From: Bilophila wadsworthia ATCC 49260
GTDB lineage: Bacteria; Desulfobacterota; Desulfovibrionia; Desulfovibrionales; Desulfovibrionaceae
NCBI RefSeq assembly: GCF_000701705.1
Contig: NZ_JNJP01000012.1
Location: 1 to 64,000 of the forward strand
Length of the DNA stretch: 64,000 bases
Direction of reading: 5' to 3'
Position 1 is the stretch's first letter. Every line of letters begins with the position of its first letter. Below the pieces are notes generated by a model. The model ran no database searches, was not told the DNA's origin, and saw only the letters and a program-made list of their open reading frames with translations. The position numbers were made by a program, and so were the translations under genes. Positions 1-7,647 of this stretch are shown piece by piece.

Positions 1-1729
1 TGGGATCGCGCATGTCATAACGGACGTTGACCTTTTCACCGTGGAACAGATCAAGCTCCTTGGCGTAATATTCGCGCCCGGCGAGCTTGAACCGGCAGTT
101 TTTGACCGGGCATTCCTTGGTGGGCATGAACAGTTCGTCCCGAACCGTTGAAGGCACCGCCAAAATTTCATAATCGGGATTTTCGGCGAGTTTCATTTCC
201 CAATATTCATTGGGCGAGTAGTTTCGCCGCTTGCCGTTGGCATCCGTAAACTTCGGGAGAGACGTGTGCGGCGTGGCGTTGTACTCCTCAATGCGGTACT
301 GGAGCGCCGCGAGAAGCTGATCAAGCGTAGGCAACTTATCGGATTTTGCGGTCTTTTCGATTTCCTTGCGGGTAAGCAGATAGAACTTTCGAGCCGCGTC
401 CGAGTCCATGTCGTGGTGCGTGCAGGAATCAAAACGCTTGGAGAGAGGGGTACAGATGGTTTTGACCGCTATTTCCATAAGCCCTTTGCCCTGAGGAATG
501 GACGGGATCGAATGCTTGGCGACAATGCCGAGCTGCGTCAAAATACCCGTGCCTTCTCTGGTGAGCATGGCGTTTTTGTAGCCCGGCCCGTTGTCGGTAT
601 AGAAAAACTGCGGAATGCCGTAGCTCACGCAAGCCGCCCGGAGTGCGTCCAGTACGGTGAGGCCGTTTTCTGACGTATCCACGGAAGAGCCGACGCATTT
701 GCGTGTGGCAATATCCAGAATGAGCGTGATTTCCGGTTTGAATGCCCGTTTCTGGTAGGGGTGATAGAACATGGCGTCGAGCGTGGTGCCGTCGCCCGTG
801 AAGCCCTCCACCGGGAGCATGTTTTCCGTCGAGCGGCGCTTGTACGCGCAGAACTTCCGAAAGGCGTTGCCCGTGGTGCGCCCGTGCATCCGTTCCTTTT
901 CCGGTATCTTGTCCAGCCAGCGCCGCACGGCATGAACGGACGGGACGTTTTCCGGGTGTTCGGCTAACTCTTTCAGGATGCCGCTATTGTGAGGCTTTCT
1001 AGCTATTTCTTTGCCGGGAAGAGCCGAAAGCAGTACAGTACCTTCGGGCATACCAGCACCAACCCATTTGATCAGTGTCACAAATTCATTGTATGACTGT
1101 TGTACTGAGGGCTTTTGAGGCTTTTGCCAGAGTTGCAGAAAGACATGGAGCCATGCGGGAGGCGTCATATCCTTTTGCGGATTGATGGGAACCAAACCAA
1201 GGATGCCCTTTGTTTCATATGTCGAACACCAATCATAAAGTCTGGTAATGGAGATCCCGCGTGAAGAGTTGCGACGGGCGTTGGCGACATAGGCCGCATC
1301 CATGAGGTTTTGCGGCAATGTGCCGTTTTTGTATCCTTCAGCCAGAGTGATGATTGCCGTCCGGCGCGTATGTCCTGCCATTTCAAAATTGTATACGGCG
1401 TCAATAAACACCTTGCGTGACAACACGACATCCCGTTCACGGGAAGAAAGATGCGCGAGGGAAACGACGGGGTCTTGAGGGACGGCGGGCGTGGCGGGTT
1501 CAAGGGCGACCGGGAGACTTTCCCGTTCCTCGGCGGAGACGGCCAACGCGATCGCTTCGCGTACGTCGGTGGGGAGCGTGATGGTGGGATATTCGAAGCC
1601 ACCGCCTTGACCGGAGCGAGGGCGGGAAGGCCAGTTTTCACGCTTTGCACGGCTAAGCAAGTTCTTAGGCGCTATGCCCTTAAACTCGGCAAGTTCGCGT
1701 GTCGTGTATGCTTCCTTGATCTCGCTCAT
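1..1729 (-). CDS. Mu-type DDE transposase (MuA-like), partial
   Basis: Catalyses replicative transposition and integration of the Mu-like phage. 576 residues are visible and the C-terminus lies beyond the window start. The first ~60 residues resemble the Mu-type N-terminal winged-helix domain (EFKGIAPKNLLSRAK). An rve-type catalytic core follows: the first acidic residue in VEGFTGDGTTLD, the second in YTDNGPGYKN, and the glutamate in GKGLMEIAVKTI. The start is ATG at 1729 with GAGGTGAGG directly upstream. It is the last visible gene of the minus-strand early operon. Several shorter reading frames inside it are shadows. Confidence 0.93.
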   Translation of the reverse strand, partial: MSEIKEAYTTRELAEFKGIAPKNLLSRAKRENWPSRPRSGQGGGFEYPTITLPTDVREAIALAVSAEERESLPVALEPATPAVPQDPVVSLAHLSSRERDVVLSRKVFIDAVYNFEMAGHTRRTAIITLAEGYKNGTLPQNLMDAAYVANARRNSSRGISITRLYDWCSTYETKGILGLVPINPQKDMTPPAWLHVFLQLWQKPQKPSVQQSYNEFVTLIKWVGAGMPEGTVLLSALPGKEIARKPHNSGILKELAEHPENVPSVHAVRRWLDKIPEKERMHGRTTGNAFRKFCAYKRRSTENMLPVEGFTGDGTTLDAMFYHPYQKRAFKPEITLILDIATRKCVGSSVDTSENGLTVLDALRAACVSYGIPQFFYTDNGPGYKNAMLTREGTGILTQLGIVAKHSIPSIPQGKGLMEIAVKTICTPLSKRFDSCTHHDMDSDAARKFYLLTRKEIEKTAKSDKLPTLDQLLAALQYRIEEYNATPHTSLPKFTDANGKRRNYSPNEYWEMKLAENPDYEILAVPSTVRDELFMPTKECPVKNCRFKLAGREYYAKELDLFHGEKVNVRYDMRDP

Positions 1730-1756
1730 ATCCTCACCTCATAAATATGTCCCGGA

Positions 1757-1951
1757 TTATGCCGCTCCGGGGAGCGTCCCGCGTGGAGGCTCGCGGTATT
1801 CGCCGTTGTGCAGGTTTCGCCGCCCGCCGCATGGCGTAGCAGGCGGCCTACACGGGCGCGGTAGGGTGACCGTGGCGCTCTGGGCGCTCTGCGGCCCCGG
1901 TTTGTAAGGTTCCGCCTTCTCGGTTAGATTGGGCACATCAGAATCAACCAT
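1757..1951 (-). CDS. small hypothetical protein (64 aa)
   Basis: A proline- and arginine-rich reading frame between two early genes of the Mu-like phage. The start at 1951 has GGGAG four bases upstream. It ends 27 bases before the transposase start. I recognise no domain. Its position in the operon supports it, its composition does not, so it may be non-coding spacer. Confidence 0.35.
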   Translation of the reverse strand: MVDSDVPNLTEKAEPYKPGPQSAQSATVTLPRPCRPPATPCGGRRNLHNGEYREPPRGTLPGAA

Positions 1952-1956
1952 CTAAC

Positions 1957-1973
1957 TCCCGGACCGTCCGGGA
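1957..1973. promoter_or_regulatory. short palindrome upstream of the 64-aa gene
   Basis: TCCCGGAC-C-GTCCGGGA is a perfect 8-bp inverted repeat with a one-base centre. It lies between the 107-aa gene and the 64-aa frame and contains the latter's GGGAG. It could be an operator or could form a hairpin that hides the ribosome-binding site. No T-run follows, so it is not a typical terminator. Confidence 0.3.
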
Positions 1974-1994
1974 ATGCCGAGGAGGCGGAAATGC

Positions 1995-2318
1995 TCAGAT
2001 ACCTTCTGCAAAGCCCCGCTCATAAGCGGCTCTACGTTCCGCAACTTCAAAGGCTTCCTTTTGCCGCCACAGGACGTTTGCCCCTTCAACGATCGGAGCG
2101 GGCGTTTCCGAATCTTTCGGAAGTACCCCAACCAGCACGAAGAGCAGAGCTTTAGGGTTGGTTTTCAGCCCACGCAGACGGTCCCAGTTGGTGAAGCGTC
2201 CCCAGACAGGACCAAGGTTCATCCAGAAATCTTCGCGATCCTGCTCCAGATAGAGGGTCCACGCGTTTCTATGAAAGATGGTACAGGTGATGGGGATTCG
2301 TTCGATAGAGGGGGGCAT
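1995..2318 (-). CDS. hypothetical early phage protein (107 aa)
   Basis: Start chosen at ATG 2318 because AAAGGAG lies just upstream; an upstream in-frame extension lacks such a site. The protein begins MPPSIERIPITCTIF, contains an aromatic-rich stretch (WTLYLEQDREDFWMN) and ends in a charged helix. I recognise no family. It belongs to the run of small early genes between ner and the transposase, where Mu-like phages vary most. Confidence 0.7.
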   Translation of the reverse strand: MPPSIERIPITCTIFHRNAWTLYLEQDREDFWMNLGPVWGRFTNWDRLRGLKTNPKALLFVLVGVLPKDSETPAPIVEGANVLWRQKEAFEVAERRAAYERGFAEGI

Positions 2319-2352
2319 GCCGTTTCTCCTTTCATTGATTGATGTTGCACCG

Positions 2353-2583
2353 CTAGTCGAAGAAATGGATCGGTTCATCGGGGAACAGAAGGCGGTTGAT
2401 TTCCCTTACCCGTTGCCTCCCCGTCTTCCACTCGTCGAGAGCGCGGCGGATCGCCGAAACGGGAAGCCTGTTAAGCCGTGCCAACAGGAGAACCATGTGA
2501 TCCTTAGGCATCCCGCCATTCCGCAGGACACAAACAATGTTCCGCAACTTGTCGGACAGATTGGACTTGTACTGTTGAGTCAT
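2353..2583 (-). CDS. hypothetical early phage protein (76 aa)
   Basis: Start chosen at ATG 2583 with AAGGAG upstream; the longer in-frame extension overlaps the zinc-finger gene and lacks a ribosome-binding site. The protein is basic and helical, with KLRNIVCVLRNGGMPKDHMV and ALDEWKTGRQRVREI. The second half reads like a small helix-turn-helix or coiled protein, but I cannot assign a family. Confidence 0.7.
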   Translation of the reverse strand: MTQQYKSNLSDKLRNIVCVLRNGGMPKDHMVLLLARLNRLPVSAIRRALDEWKTGRQRVREINRLLFPDEPIHFFD

Positions 2584-2594
2584 GTTACTTCTCC

Positions 2595-2786
2595 TTACTT
2601 TTTGTTCCTCTTCGGCAAATACCGAAGATGCTTTCTTCCGGGATTGGCCTTTAAAAGGGCTGTGACTCCTTTGATGCACTGGTCGCAGATGTACCTTGTG
2701 CAGTCTTTGTTCTCGATAAGAGCTTTACAACTCTCTTCCTCTTCCTTGACGTCACAGAAGCTACAGACGGGTCCGGTGAATTTCAT
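2595..2786 (-). CDS. ClpX-type C4 zinc-finger protein
   Basis: A 63-residue protein with CSFCDVKEEEESCKALIEN followed by YICDQCIKG. This CxxC-N18-25-CxxC arrangement and the surrounding residues match the N-terminal zinc-binding domain of ClpX. In ClpX that domain dimerises and docks adaptors and substrates; a free copy in a phage could bind an adaptor or act as a decoy, but that is inference. GAGGTAGGG precedes the start at 2786. Confidence 0.75.
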   Translation of the reverse strand: MKFTGPVCSFCDVKEEEESCKALIENKDCTRYICDQCIKGVTALLKANPGRKHLRYLPKRNKK

Positions 2787-2792
2787 ACCGCC

Positions 2793-3008
2793 CTACCTCT
2801 TCGGGATGTAGGTACTGTCCATGCAGCAGTACGGCCCCTTGGTGCTCCACAACGGGACAAGTTCCACCTTGGCTTGGAATCCTCCCTCCACCGTCCGTTC
2901 GTTGACTGCGGAAACCAGCACCGTTACGGCCTGTTCCCATTCAAGGTGGGCTACCTCGGCAAGTACGGCGCTGCGGATTTGTCGATAGGACCGGGATTGT
3001 TCGCTCAT
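2793..3008 (-). CDS. hypothetical early phage protein (71 aa)
   Basis: Starts at 3008, overlapping the last bases of the Ner-like gene, which points to translational coupling. It begins MSEQSRSYRQIRSAVLAEVA and has no recognisable domain. It is part of the minus-strand early operon of the Mu-like phage. Confidence 0.65.
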   Translation of the reverse strand: MSEQSRSYRQIRSAVLAEVAHLEWEQAVTVLVSAVNERTVEGGFQAKVELVPLWSTKGPYCCMDSTYIPKR

Positions 3009-3268
3009 GCCGCTGCCTCCTTTCTTTTTGTGCGTTTACCGCCGCAACTTTCATCCCCGACAGTGCCGTCCTTGAGCCTCAGCAGGACGGCGATCCTATG
3101 GGATTCTCCATAGGTTCCCTTGATCCGTCCCGCCATCACGTCATAGACGGACTTGGGGTTCAGCCCGTGTCGCCGTGCCAGATCGGCGATAGTCTCGCCA
3201 CGCCGTGCAAGCTCCTTCTTGATCTCTTCCGGCGTCCGAAGCCGCCCGGAAGCCTTCTTTTCCGCCAT
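3005..3268 (-). CDS. ner: Ner-like DNA-binding transcriptional regulator
   Basis: In Mu, Ner is a small Cro-like protein that turns down the early and repressor promoters. This 87-residue protein has the Ner/Nlp helix-turn-helix in its first half (TPEEIKKELARRGETIADL, then ARRHGLNPKSVYDVMAGRI), with the turn at HGLNP. It is the first gene of the early operon and faces the repressor gene across a ~135-bp regulatory gap, the position of ner in Mu. Confidence 0.85.
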   Translation of the reverse strand: MAEKKASGRLRTPEEIKKELARRGETIADLARRHGLNPKSVYDVMAGRIKGTYGESHRIAVLLRLKDGTVGDESCGGKRTKRKEAAA

Positions 3269-3403
3269 AATATCCTCCCGTACTTGCGCCCCCTTCCGGT
3301 TCCGTGTAGGGGTTTAGGTGTCGTTTGTTTTCCGTTTTTGTCGTTATTTGATAAAAAGAGTTTAGTCGTTTGTTTAAATTAAGTCAATGAGGTTTTTAAA
3401 CGT
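3269..3403. promoter_or_regulatory. divergent early/repressor control region with repeated operator-like sites
   Basis: The gap between ner (minus) and the repressor (plus) holds GTCGTTTGTTT at 3320-3330 and again at 3365-3375, with a related GTCGTTATTT at 3340-3349. Direct repeats in this gap are where the Mu repressor and Ner bind. The promoters themselves are not clear enough to place. Confidence 0.5.
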
Positions 3404-3796
3404 ATGGATAATTTTGGCCAGCGGCTCAAAAATGAACGTGAACGGCTAGGACTCACACAAAAAGAACTTGCAGAGGCTGTATCTATTTCATATGTCACAC
3501 AATCAAACTACGAGACAGGTAAAAGAAAGCCTGACACGAAATACATTGCATCCATTGCAACTATCGGATTTGATTTAAAATATCTATTTACAGATACAAG
3601 AGAAGAGAACTCTCCGCTCGCACCTGAAGAACGAGTCGTACTTCAGTGTTATAGAGAGGCAAGCCCTGCCATCAGGAAGGCTGCACTTGCGGTATTGGTG
3701 TCAGGAGGAACTGGGAGTGGAGGGCAAAATGTGATGGTAAACGGCAACGTGACAGGGGGTGTCGTCGCTCATACCATCAAAGGGAGCGGGGAATAA
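3404..3796 (+). CDS. XRE-family repressor of the Mu-like prophage
   Basis: A 130-residue protein with an N-terminal helix-turn-helix (FGQRLKNERERLGLTQKEL, then VSISYVTQSNYETGKRKPD) and a short glycine-rich C-terminus without a peptidase domain. It is divergent from ner and next to the prophage end, the position of the c repressor in Mu. It probably keeps the early operon off. GAGG lies 11 bases upstream of ATG, a wide spacing that suggests modest translation. Confidence 0.8.
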   Translation: MDNFGQRLKNERERLGLTQKELAEAVSISYVTQSNYETGKRKPDTKYIASIATIGFDLKYLFTDTREENSPLAPEERVVLQCYREASPAIRKAALAVLVSGGTGSGGQNVMVNGNVTGGVVAHTIKGSGE

Positions 3797-4037
3797 GCCT
3801 TAAAAAGGGTAAAGAATCGTGTTCAAGTCCATTTTTTTGAAAAAAACAACATAGATAAATATATAAGTATGTTATGTGTTAGCAGTCGCGTTCAAGTTAA
3901 TGTTCTAGTTCCAGCGTCGAAGTTGAACTCTCAAGAGAGATGAGGGAAGAGAAACCCAGTATAAAGTTTTTCCGAGTAAGAAAATTTTTATATTAATTTA
4001 TTTCAAATGATTGCATCATTTTTACTGGTATAAAGAT

Positions 4038-4070
4038 AAGTATAAACTTCGGGGTGGGAAGTTTATACTT
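4038..4070. repeat. 13-bp perfect inverted repeat
   Basis: AAGTATAAACTTC pairs perfectly with GAAGTTTATACTT across a seven-base GGGGTGG loop. No T-run follows on either strand, so it is not an ordinary terminator. It could be a protein-binding dyad or the stem of a non-coding RNA. Confidence 0.5.
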
Positions 4071-4301
4071 GAGGAAGTGTGTAGCGAGAAAAACTGTGAA
4101 AGAAGAGAGCCAAGTATATTTTTACAAAAAGAAACTATATGTAATAATATAAATATGTTAAGTAAACATAGACAAGCAAAGCTTCATGCAAAGGTTATGC
4201 AAAACTTCACTTAGCCGCTAAAAGGGTTGGTGAGGTAAAACTTCTTTTTTTCGTAAAAATCATTTTTACTATTAAAAACAATATGATATATTGTTTTGCT
4301 A

Positions 4302-4344
4302 GGGTAAAGGTTAAGGTAAAAGCTCGGCAATCTAACCTTTACCC
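4302..4344. repeat. 12-bp perfect inverted repeat
   Basis: GGGTAAAGGTTA at 4302-4313 pairs with TAACCTTTACCC at 4333-4344 around a 19-base loop. It lies in the AT-rich segment of the Mu-like prophage end with no gene nearby. Confidence 0.5.
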
Positions 4345-4779
4345 CCTGCGAGGCAAAAGCGGTTGTATGTTCCAAAAATAGATATTTTTCTAATATACGG
4401 AAATTAAAAATATTTATACAAAAAAGCAGTTGTAGCTTTGGTTGTAAGTTCTGAGGATAAACCTACAACCTTTCTGGCTGCCGCACTTCCGAGTTCTTCT
4501 TGGAATGAAAAATATTTTTATTCAAATTAACTATATGATTTATATATAGTTAATACTCTTATCAGATTTCGGGATTCATTTCAGACTTGCACTTGGGAAG
4601 AACGAAATTTTTCAGCAAACAGCTTACGAAGACCATAGATTCAAAATAGGGGGCAATTCCGCGTCATAGGCCGCGTTTTATGGAGCGGACGGGAATATAA
4701 GTAGAAAACGAAAAATCGCGGCCTGTTTTTACCGCGAAAAATACATGTGTTTTGGTGTACGTTTTGGCACCAAACAATA

Positions 4780-4814
4780 AACGGGCGGCTCCGATGAGGA
4801 ACCGCCCGTTTTTG
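4780..4814 (+). terminator. rho-independent terminator-like hairpin
   Basis: AACGGGCGG and CCGCCCGTT form a stem, extended through CTCC/GGAA, followed on the plus strand by TTTTT. It would stop transcription leaving the Mu-like prophage end toward the interrupted integrase. No gene reads into it on the plus strand closer than the repressor. Confidence 0.6.
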
Positions 4815-4832
4815 ATCATCCTGTGATCATTC

Positions 4833-5002
4833 CATCCCGAATTGCGCGCTAAAAATACCCCACTGGCGATCAAAAATGAGCAATCTGTTCCGAATCGCGC
4901 GCGAAATTTTCCGCCTCAAAATTTTTCATAACATCCCGTGACGCAAGGCCAATCTACCCATTTCCCGAATTACCCGCATGTCCCGAATTGATCGCTACCC
5001 CA
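4833..5002. repeat. end repeats of the Mu-like prophage, candidate transposase-binding sites
   Basis: Four related copies of a TCCCGAATT core occur in 170 bp: 4835-4843 (followed by GCGCGC), 4887-4895 (TTCCGAATC followed by GCGCGC), 4963-4971 and 4981-4989. The copies at 4835 and 4981 are both followed by TACCCCA, once inside and once at the proposed terminus. Mu ends carry several transposase sites per end, which is the best explanation. Assignment of individual sites is inferred. Confidence 0.55.
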
Positions 5003-5805
5003 GTCTTGATGCGCGGCGTGGTGCGCGGATAGGGAAGACCCGTTCCGGGGGCTTCAAAAACGAACCGCTCATTTTCGCGTAAGGCATAGAGACGGAACAG
5101 CACGCTATATAATGTAGGGCTCATGGCAATCGTGCGTGATTCCCGGTTCCCGCCCCGGCGTTTGCTTGTCCACAGCCGGACGGTCCTGTTTTCCAGATCG
5201 ACATCTTCCCACGCCATTTCGCGGATTTCGGAAATGCGCCCCGCCGTATGGAGAAGGCAGAGCAGGAAATCCCGCTCGAACCCTGTAGCGCAGGACATGA
5301 GCTTGGCAACGTCACCTTTCGGTGGAATATATTTCACGGCCTGCACTGTGGCGAAAGGCTCAGTCTGGCGCGCAATATTGACCGGAACGTACCCCTCTCG
5401 TGCGGCCCATGAGTAAAGCGCTGATAACTCGATACGGTACTTGTTCGCGGATTTTGCGCTCACGGCTTCCTTGGCTGCTTCAAGAAAGGCTTCCAGATCG
5501 TTTTTTGTGATAGTTGAGAATTCGGCTTTAGGTCCGATGAACTTATTTAGCTTTCGAAGAACGCTTTTCTTATAGATGAGTGTGTTCTTCTTGCATCTTC
5601 CTTCGCGTTTTTGAAGATAGAGAGCCGAAACCTCATACAAGGCCAAGCGTTTGGGCATAGTTGCGGATTTCTTGACGATTGATTCCCATTCGAGCGCCTT
5701 CATCTTGCTCAAGAATCCGCCCCGGTACGCGATTCTTTGCCCTCCTTCGAACACTTCCGCCGCGTATCGCATACCATTCTTCGTCTTGTATTTCCTGATG
5801 GACAT
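4954..5805 (-). pseudogene. int: tyrosine integrase of prophage B, C-terminus missing
   Basis: 283 codons. The N-terminal arm-binding and core-binding regions and the first half of the catalytic domain are intact, including the first arginine in HTAGRISEIREM and a lysine in WTSKRRGGNRESRTI. The HxxR box and the catalytic tyrosine are absent. Family similarity ends around YPRTTPRIKT and the last ~16 codons (up to 4954) are encoded by the Mu-like end. The start at 5805 has AAAGAGG upstream. The enzyme cannot be active as it stands, so prophage B should not excise by itself. The missing part should lie at the far end of the Mu-like prophage. Confidence 0.85.
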
Positions 5806-5968
5806 GAGAAACCTCTTTGAGTGTATCGCTATCCCAAAGGAAGCGGACGGAGCGGAGCGTTTTTCCGCGTCCTACAGGGATATGGGGGTATATTTTCCAA
5901 ATTCTACGGAATGTTTCCCGACTGATGCCGAGCCGTTCGCTCATCTCGTCGGCGGTGAGTGTTTCCAT
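5633..5968 (-). CDS. excisionase-like helix-turn-helix protein
   Basis: The first ~50 residues (METLTADEMSERLGISRETF, then IWKIYPHIPVGRGKT) form a MerR/excisionase-type helix-turn-helix, and the gene lies directly upstream of int, the usual place for xis. GGAGG precedes the start at 5968. The frame continues 172 bp into int, and this tail (arginine-rich, no domain) is probably an accidental extension after loss of a stop codon. Functional assignment rests on the N-terminus and position. Confidence 0.65.
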   Translation of the reverse strand: METLTADEMSERLGISRETFRRIWKIYPHIPVGRGKTLRSVRFLWDSDTLKEVSHVHQEIQDEEWYAIRGGSVRRRAKNRVPGRILEQDEGARMGINRQEIRNYAQTLGLV

Positions 5969-5978
5969 CTTGTCCTCC

Positions 5979-6473
5979 CTACGCGGCCCGCTCGTACACC
6001 CGCGTCCCGATCTCCGCTATCTGGGGGTCGACCTTTTCGAGCGCATTACACAGCGTGGTCAGCGTTTTGAGCAGATTGTGCCAATGAAGGCCCCGGAAGT
6101 AGGCGGGGCAGGTGTTCCGGCAGTCCTCAAGGAAGGTCAGCCCGGCCCACATCCCGGCGCCCCATTGCGTCCAGCGGGAAGCATCGGCGGCAGACGCCTG
6201 AATATCCCCTACGTGCCCGGCAAGGATATGGAACCGGGCATCCAGATCCCGTTTCGCGCCTGCGGAGAGCCTGCGCTTCTGCGTGTCGTCCGCGCATCGG
6301 TCGATCCAGCGGTTGACCTTCTCGACTTGTCTGCCAAGGTCGCCAAGCTGCGCCAGCATTTCCAGCTTGAGGAGGGATAGCGCCACGGTGATCATGGACA
6401 AGGCCAGAACACAGCGGGTGTGCTGGATGGCCTCGTGCGGGTACGGGATTACGGGGTTGATGGGTCTTCGCAT
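5979..6473 (-). CDS. hypothetical phage protein (164 aa), possible membrane segment
   Basis: Start chosen at ATG 6473 with GGAGGAG upstream. Residues ~15-40 are hydrophobic (CVLALSMITVALSLLKLEML); the rest is helical, with several tryptophans and charged residues. It ends 10 bp before the excisionase-like gene, so it belongs to the same leftward operon. I recognise no family. Confidence 0.7.
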   Translation of the reverse strand: MRRPINPVIPYPHEAIQHTRCVLALSMITVALSLLKLEMLAQLGDLGRQVEKVNRWIDRCADDTQKRRLSAGAKRDLDARFHILAGHVGDIQASAADASRWTQWGAGMWAGLTFLEDCRNTCPAYFRGLHWHNLLKTLTTLCNALEKVDPQIAEIGTRVYERAA

Positions 6474-6484
6474 GTTCTCCTCCA

Positions 6485-6511
6485 GAAAAAGGAAAGCCCC
6501 TTTAGGGGCTA
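6485..6511 (-). terminator. terminator after the 168-aa gene
   Basis: On the minus strand AGCCCC-TAAA-GGGGCT is followed by TTCCTTTTT. It separates the integrase/excisionase end of prophage B from the rest of the leftward operon. Confidence 0.75.
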
Positions 6512-6564
6512 CTTCGGTTCGCGCTTGGCTTGAGAGTTCCAAACGTCTACAGCGGCGTTATTAA

Positions 6565-7071
6565 CTAGTATTCGCAGAACTTCTTTATTTCTGAAAAAGT
6601 TACTTCGCGCAACCACTTGGGTACCTGTGGCAATTCTTCGTCGAAGGGAATGGGCACGCTAAAGCATATCTTTAGGCTTCGGATGGATACCCTTGGCATG
6701 TAGTGGATATTGTCTTCGCTATACTCTTTACCGAGTCCGATCTTTTCGGCCATGAAGACGTTGGTGTCGAACTGTACGTCTTCGGAAGCCAGCCGGGCAG
6801 CAAGTTGCCTCCCCTCGCGCGTGTTAAGGTTTGGGAAATATCCGTACCCGGGGGCCATCTTCCCGGGGACGCCACGCAGATAGAGTTCGTCGGACGGCTT
6901 GTCGAAAAGGAGGCCCACAGGGGTCTTCTTGTCGTTGAGGAGCAGGCTGTGGGCGCTGTAGTCGTTTATGAGCAGGGTTCTAGCATATCGACACTTTGTC
7001 GCTTTGCTGATGGCAAGTTCGATGAGTTCCACGCATTCCGGGCCTTCTCCGATGTAGTACATCCGTTCCAT
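6565..7071 (-). CDS. hypothetical phage protein (168 aa)
   Basis: Start at ATG 7071 (MERMYYIGEGPECVELIELA) with GAAGGA upstream, four bases after the previous stop; the longer frame upstream is a shadow of the zinc-ribbon gene. The protein is mixed alpha/beta and has no motif I can place. Confidence 0.7.
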   Translation of the reverse strand: MERMYYIGEGPECVELIELAISKATKCRYARTLLINDYSAHSLLLNDKKTPVGLLFDKPSDELYLRGVPGKMAPGYGYFPNLNTREGRQLAARLASEDVQFDTNVFMAEKIGLGKEYSEDNIHYMPRVSIRSLKICFSVPIPFDEELPQVPKWLREVTFSEIKKFCEY

Positions 7072-7075
7072 GTGG

Positions 7076-7408
7076 CTATTCCTTCGGTTCGCGGGGTTCG
7101 GGGATGGGGCCTGCCCATTGCCAGCCCTCTCTTGTTCTGTCGCATAATTCGGGGAACTTCGTAATCCCAAGGTGTGAAGATGTTTTATACCAATACCATC
7201 CCGGAACCTGAGGCGGGTTATCCGCCCACTCCAGCGCTCGGGGCAGGGCGTTCCATTGTTTGACAGCATATTCCACGTCGACCTTTGGAGCGCAAGGGCC
7301 GCACATCCCGCACGCGGGACAGAATCCGTAGGCTCTCGTATCTACTCTCATGACCACATCGGAAGCCCCACACGCCGGGCACGGTAGCAACGTCAGTTCT
7401 TCGGGCAT
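7076..7408 (-). CDS. Lar-like zinc-ribbon protein
   Basis: 110 residues. It begins MPEELTLLPCPACGASDVVM and continues with FCPACGMCGP and AVKQWNAL. Two CPxCG knuckles followed by an A--WN motif are the signature of the Lar restriction-alleviation family and related phage zinc ribbons. Lar of Rac modulates type I restriction; whether this one does is unknown. ATG 7408 is preferred over GTG 7414 because AGAGG has better spacing. The C-terminal half is tryptophan-rich and not part of Lar. Confidence 0.6.
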   Translation of the reverse strand: MPEELTLLPCPACGASDVVMRVDTRAYGFCPACGMCGPCAPKVDVEYAVKQWNALPRALEWADNPPQVPGWYWYKTSSHLGITKFPELCDRTREGWQWAGPIPEPREPKE

Positions 7409-7410
7409 AC

Positions 7411-7647
7411 TCACCTCTTTGCTTTTTCCTCAGCGGCCTGATCCCAACATGAGGTCGTTTTATTGGCGTCCATACAAAGGCACATTCCTTCAACATTTTG
7501 GGTCGTTCTATAATCGCAACTAGCTTTATCCGCTGAAAAAGGACACCATCCAGAAGCGGCACATTGCTGTGCAAGCCAAAGAACTTTCTTTTTTTCCATG
7601 TCCCGTTCTTCGGTACGTGCTTTGAGGTCTTCAAGTAAGTTGTTCAT
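7411..7647 (-). CDS. small cysteine-rich phage protein (78 aa)
   Basis: Starts with a charged helix (MNNLLEDLKARTEERDMEKK) and carries seven cysteines in the rest (QQCAASGWCPFS, SCDYRT, MCLCMD, SCWDQ), so it probably binds metal. A strong GGAGGAAGGGAG precedes the start, which overlaps the stop of the 25-aa gene. Confidence 0.75.
   Translation of the reverse strand: MNNLLEDLKARTEERDMEKKKVLWLAQQCAASGWCPFSADKASCDYRTTQNVEGMCLCMDANKTTSCWDQAAEEKAKR

Larger units (their letters stand above)
3797..4640. other. AT-rich gene-free segment with several inverted repeats
   Basis: About 0.85 kb between the repressor and the phage end, far richer in A and T than its neighbours. It contains perfect inverted repeats at 4038-4070 (13-bp arms, 7-base loop), 4277-4295 (8-bp arms) and 4302-4344 (12-bp arms), and a looser one near 4429-4470. 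A 67-codon frame at 4011-4214 has no ribosome-binding site and runs through the first hairpin, so I do not call it. I see no gene. Structured RNA or protein-binding sites are possible. Confidence 0.5.
1..5002 (-). mobile_element. Mu-like transposable prophage (left end, inverted; continues past window start)
   Basis: The order transposase, small early genes, Ner-like regulator, divergent repressor, gene-free end is that of the left end of phage Mu, here read on the minus strand. The proposed outer end is the CA at 5001-5002: the minus strand starts TGGGGTAGCG there, and the integrase reading frame of the neighbouring prophage loses family similarity at that point. Repeats of a TTCGGGA-containing sequence lie inside the end as transposase sites would. 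The exact end is inferred; the other end is outside the window. Confidence 0.7.

Noticed and set aside
4011..4214. 67-codon ORF in the AT-rich end of the Mu-like prophage
   Set aside because: No ribosome-binding site, runs through a perfect 13-bp hairpin, and its composition is that of AT-rich spacer.
4664..4873. 69-codon minus-strand ORF
   Set aside because: It crosses a terminator and the transposase-site-like repeats and has no ribosome-binding site.
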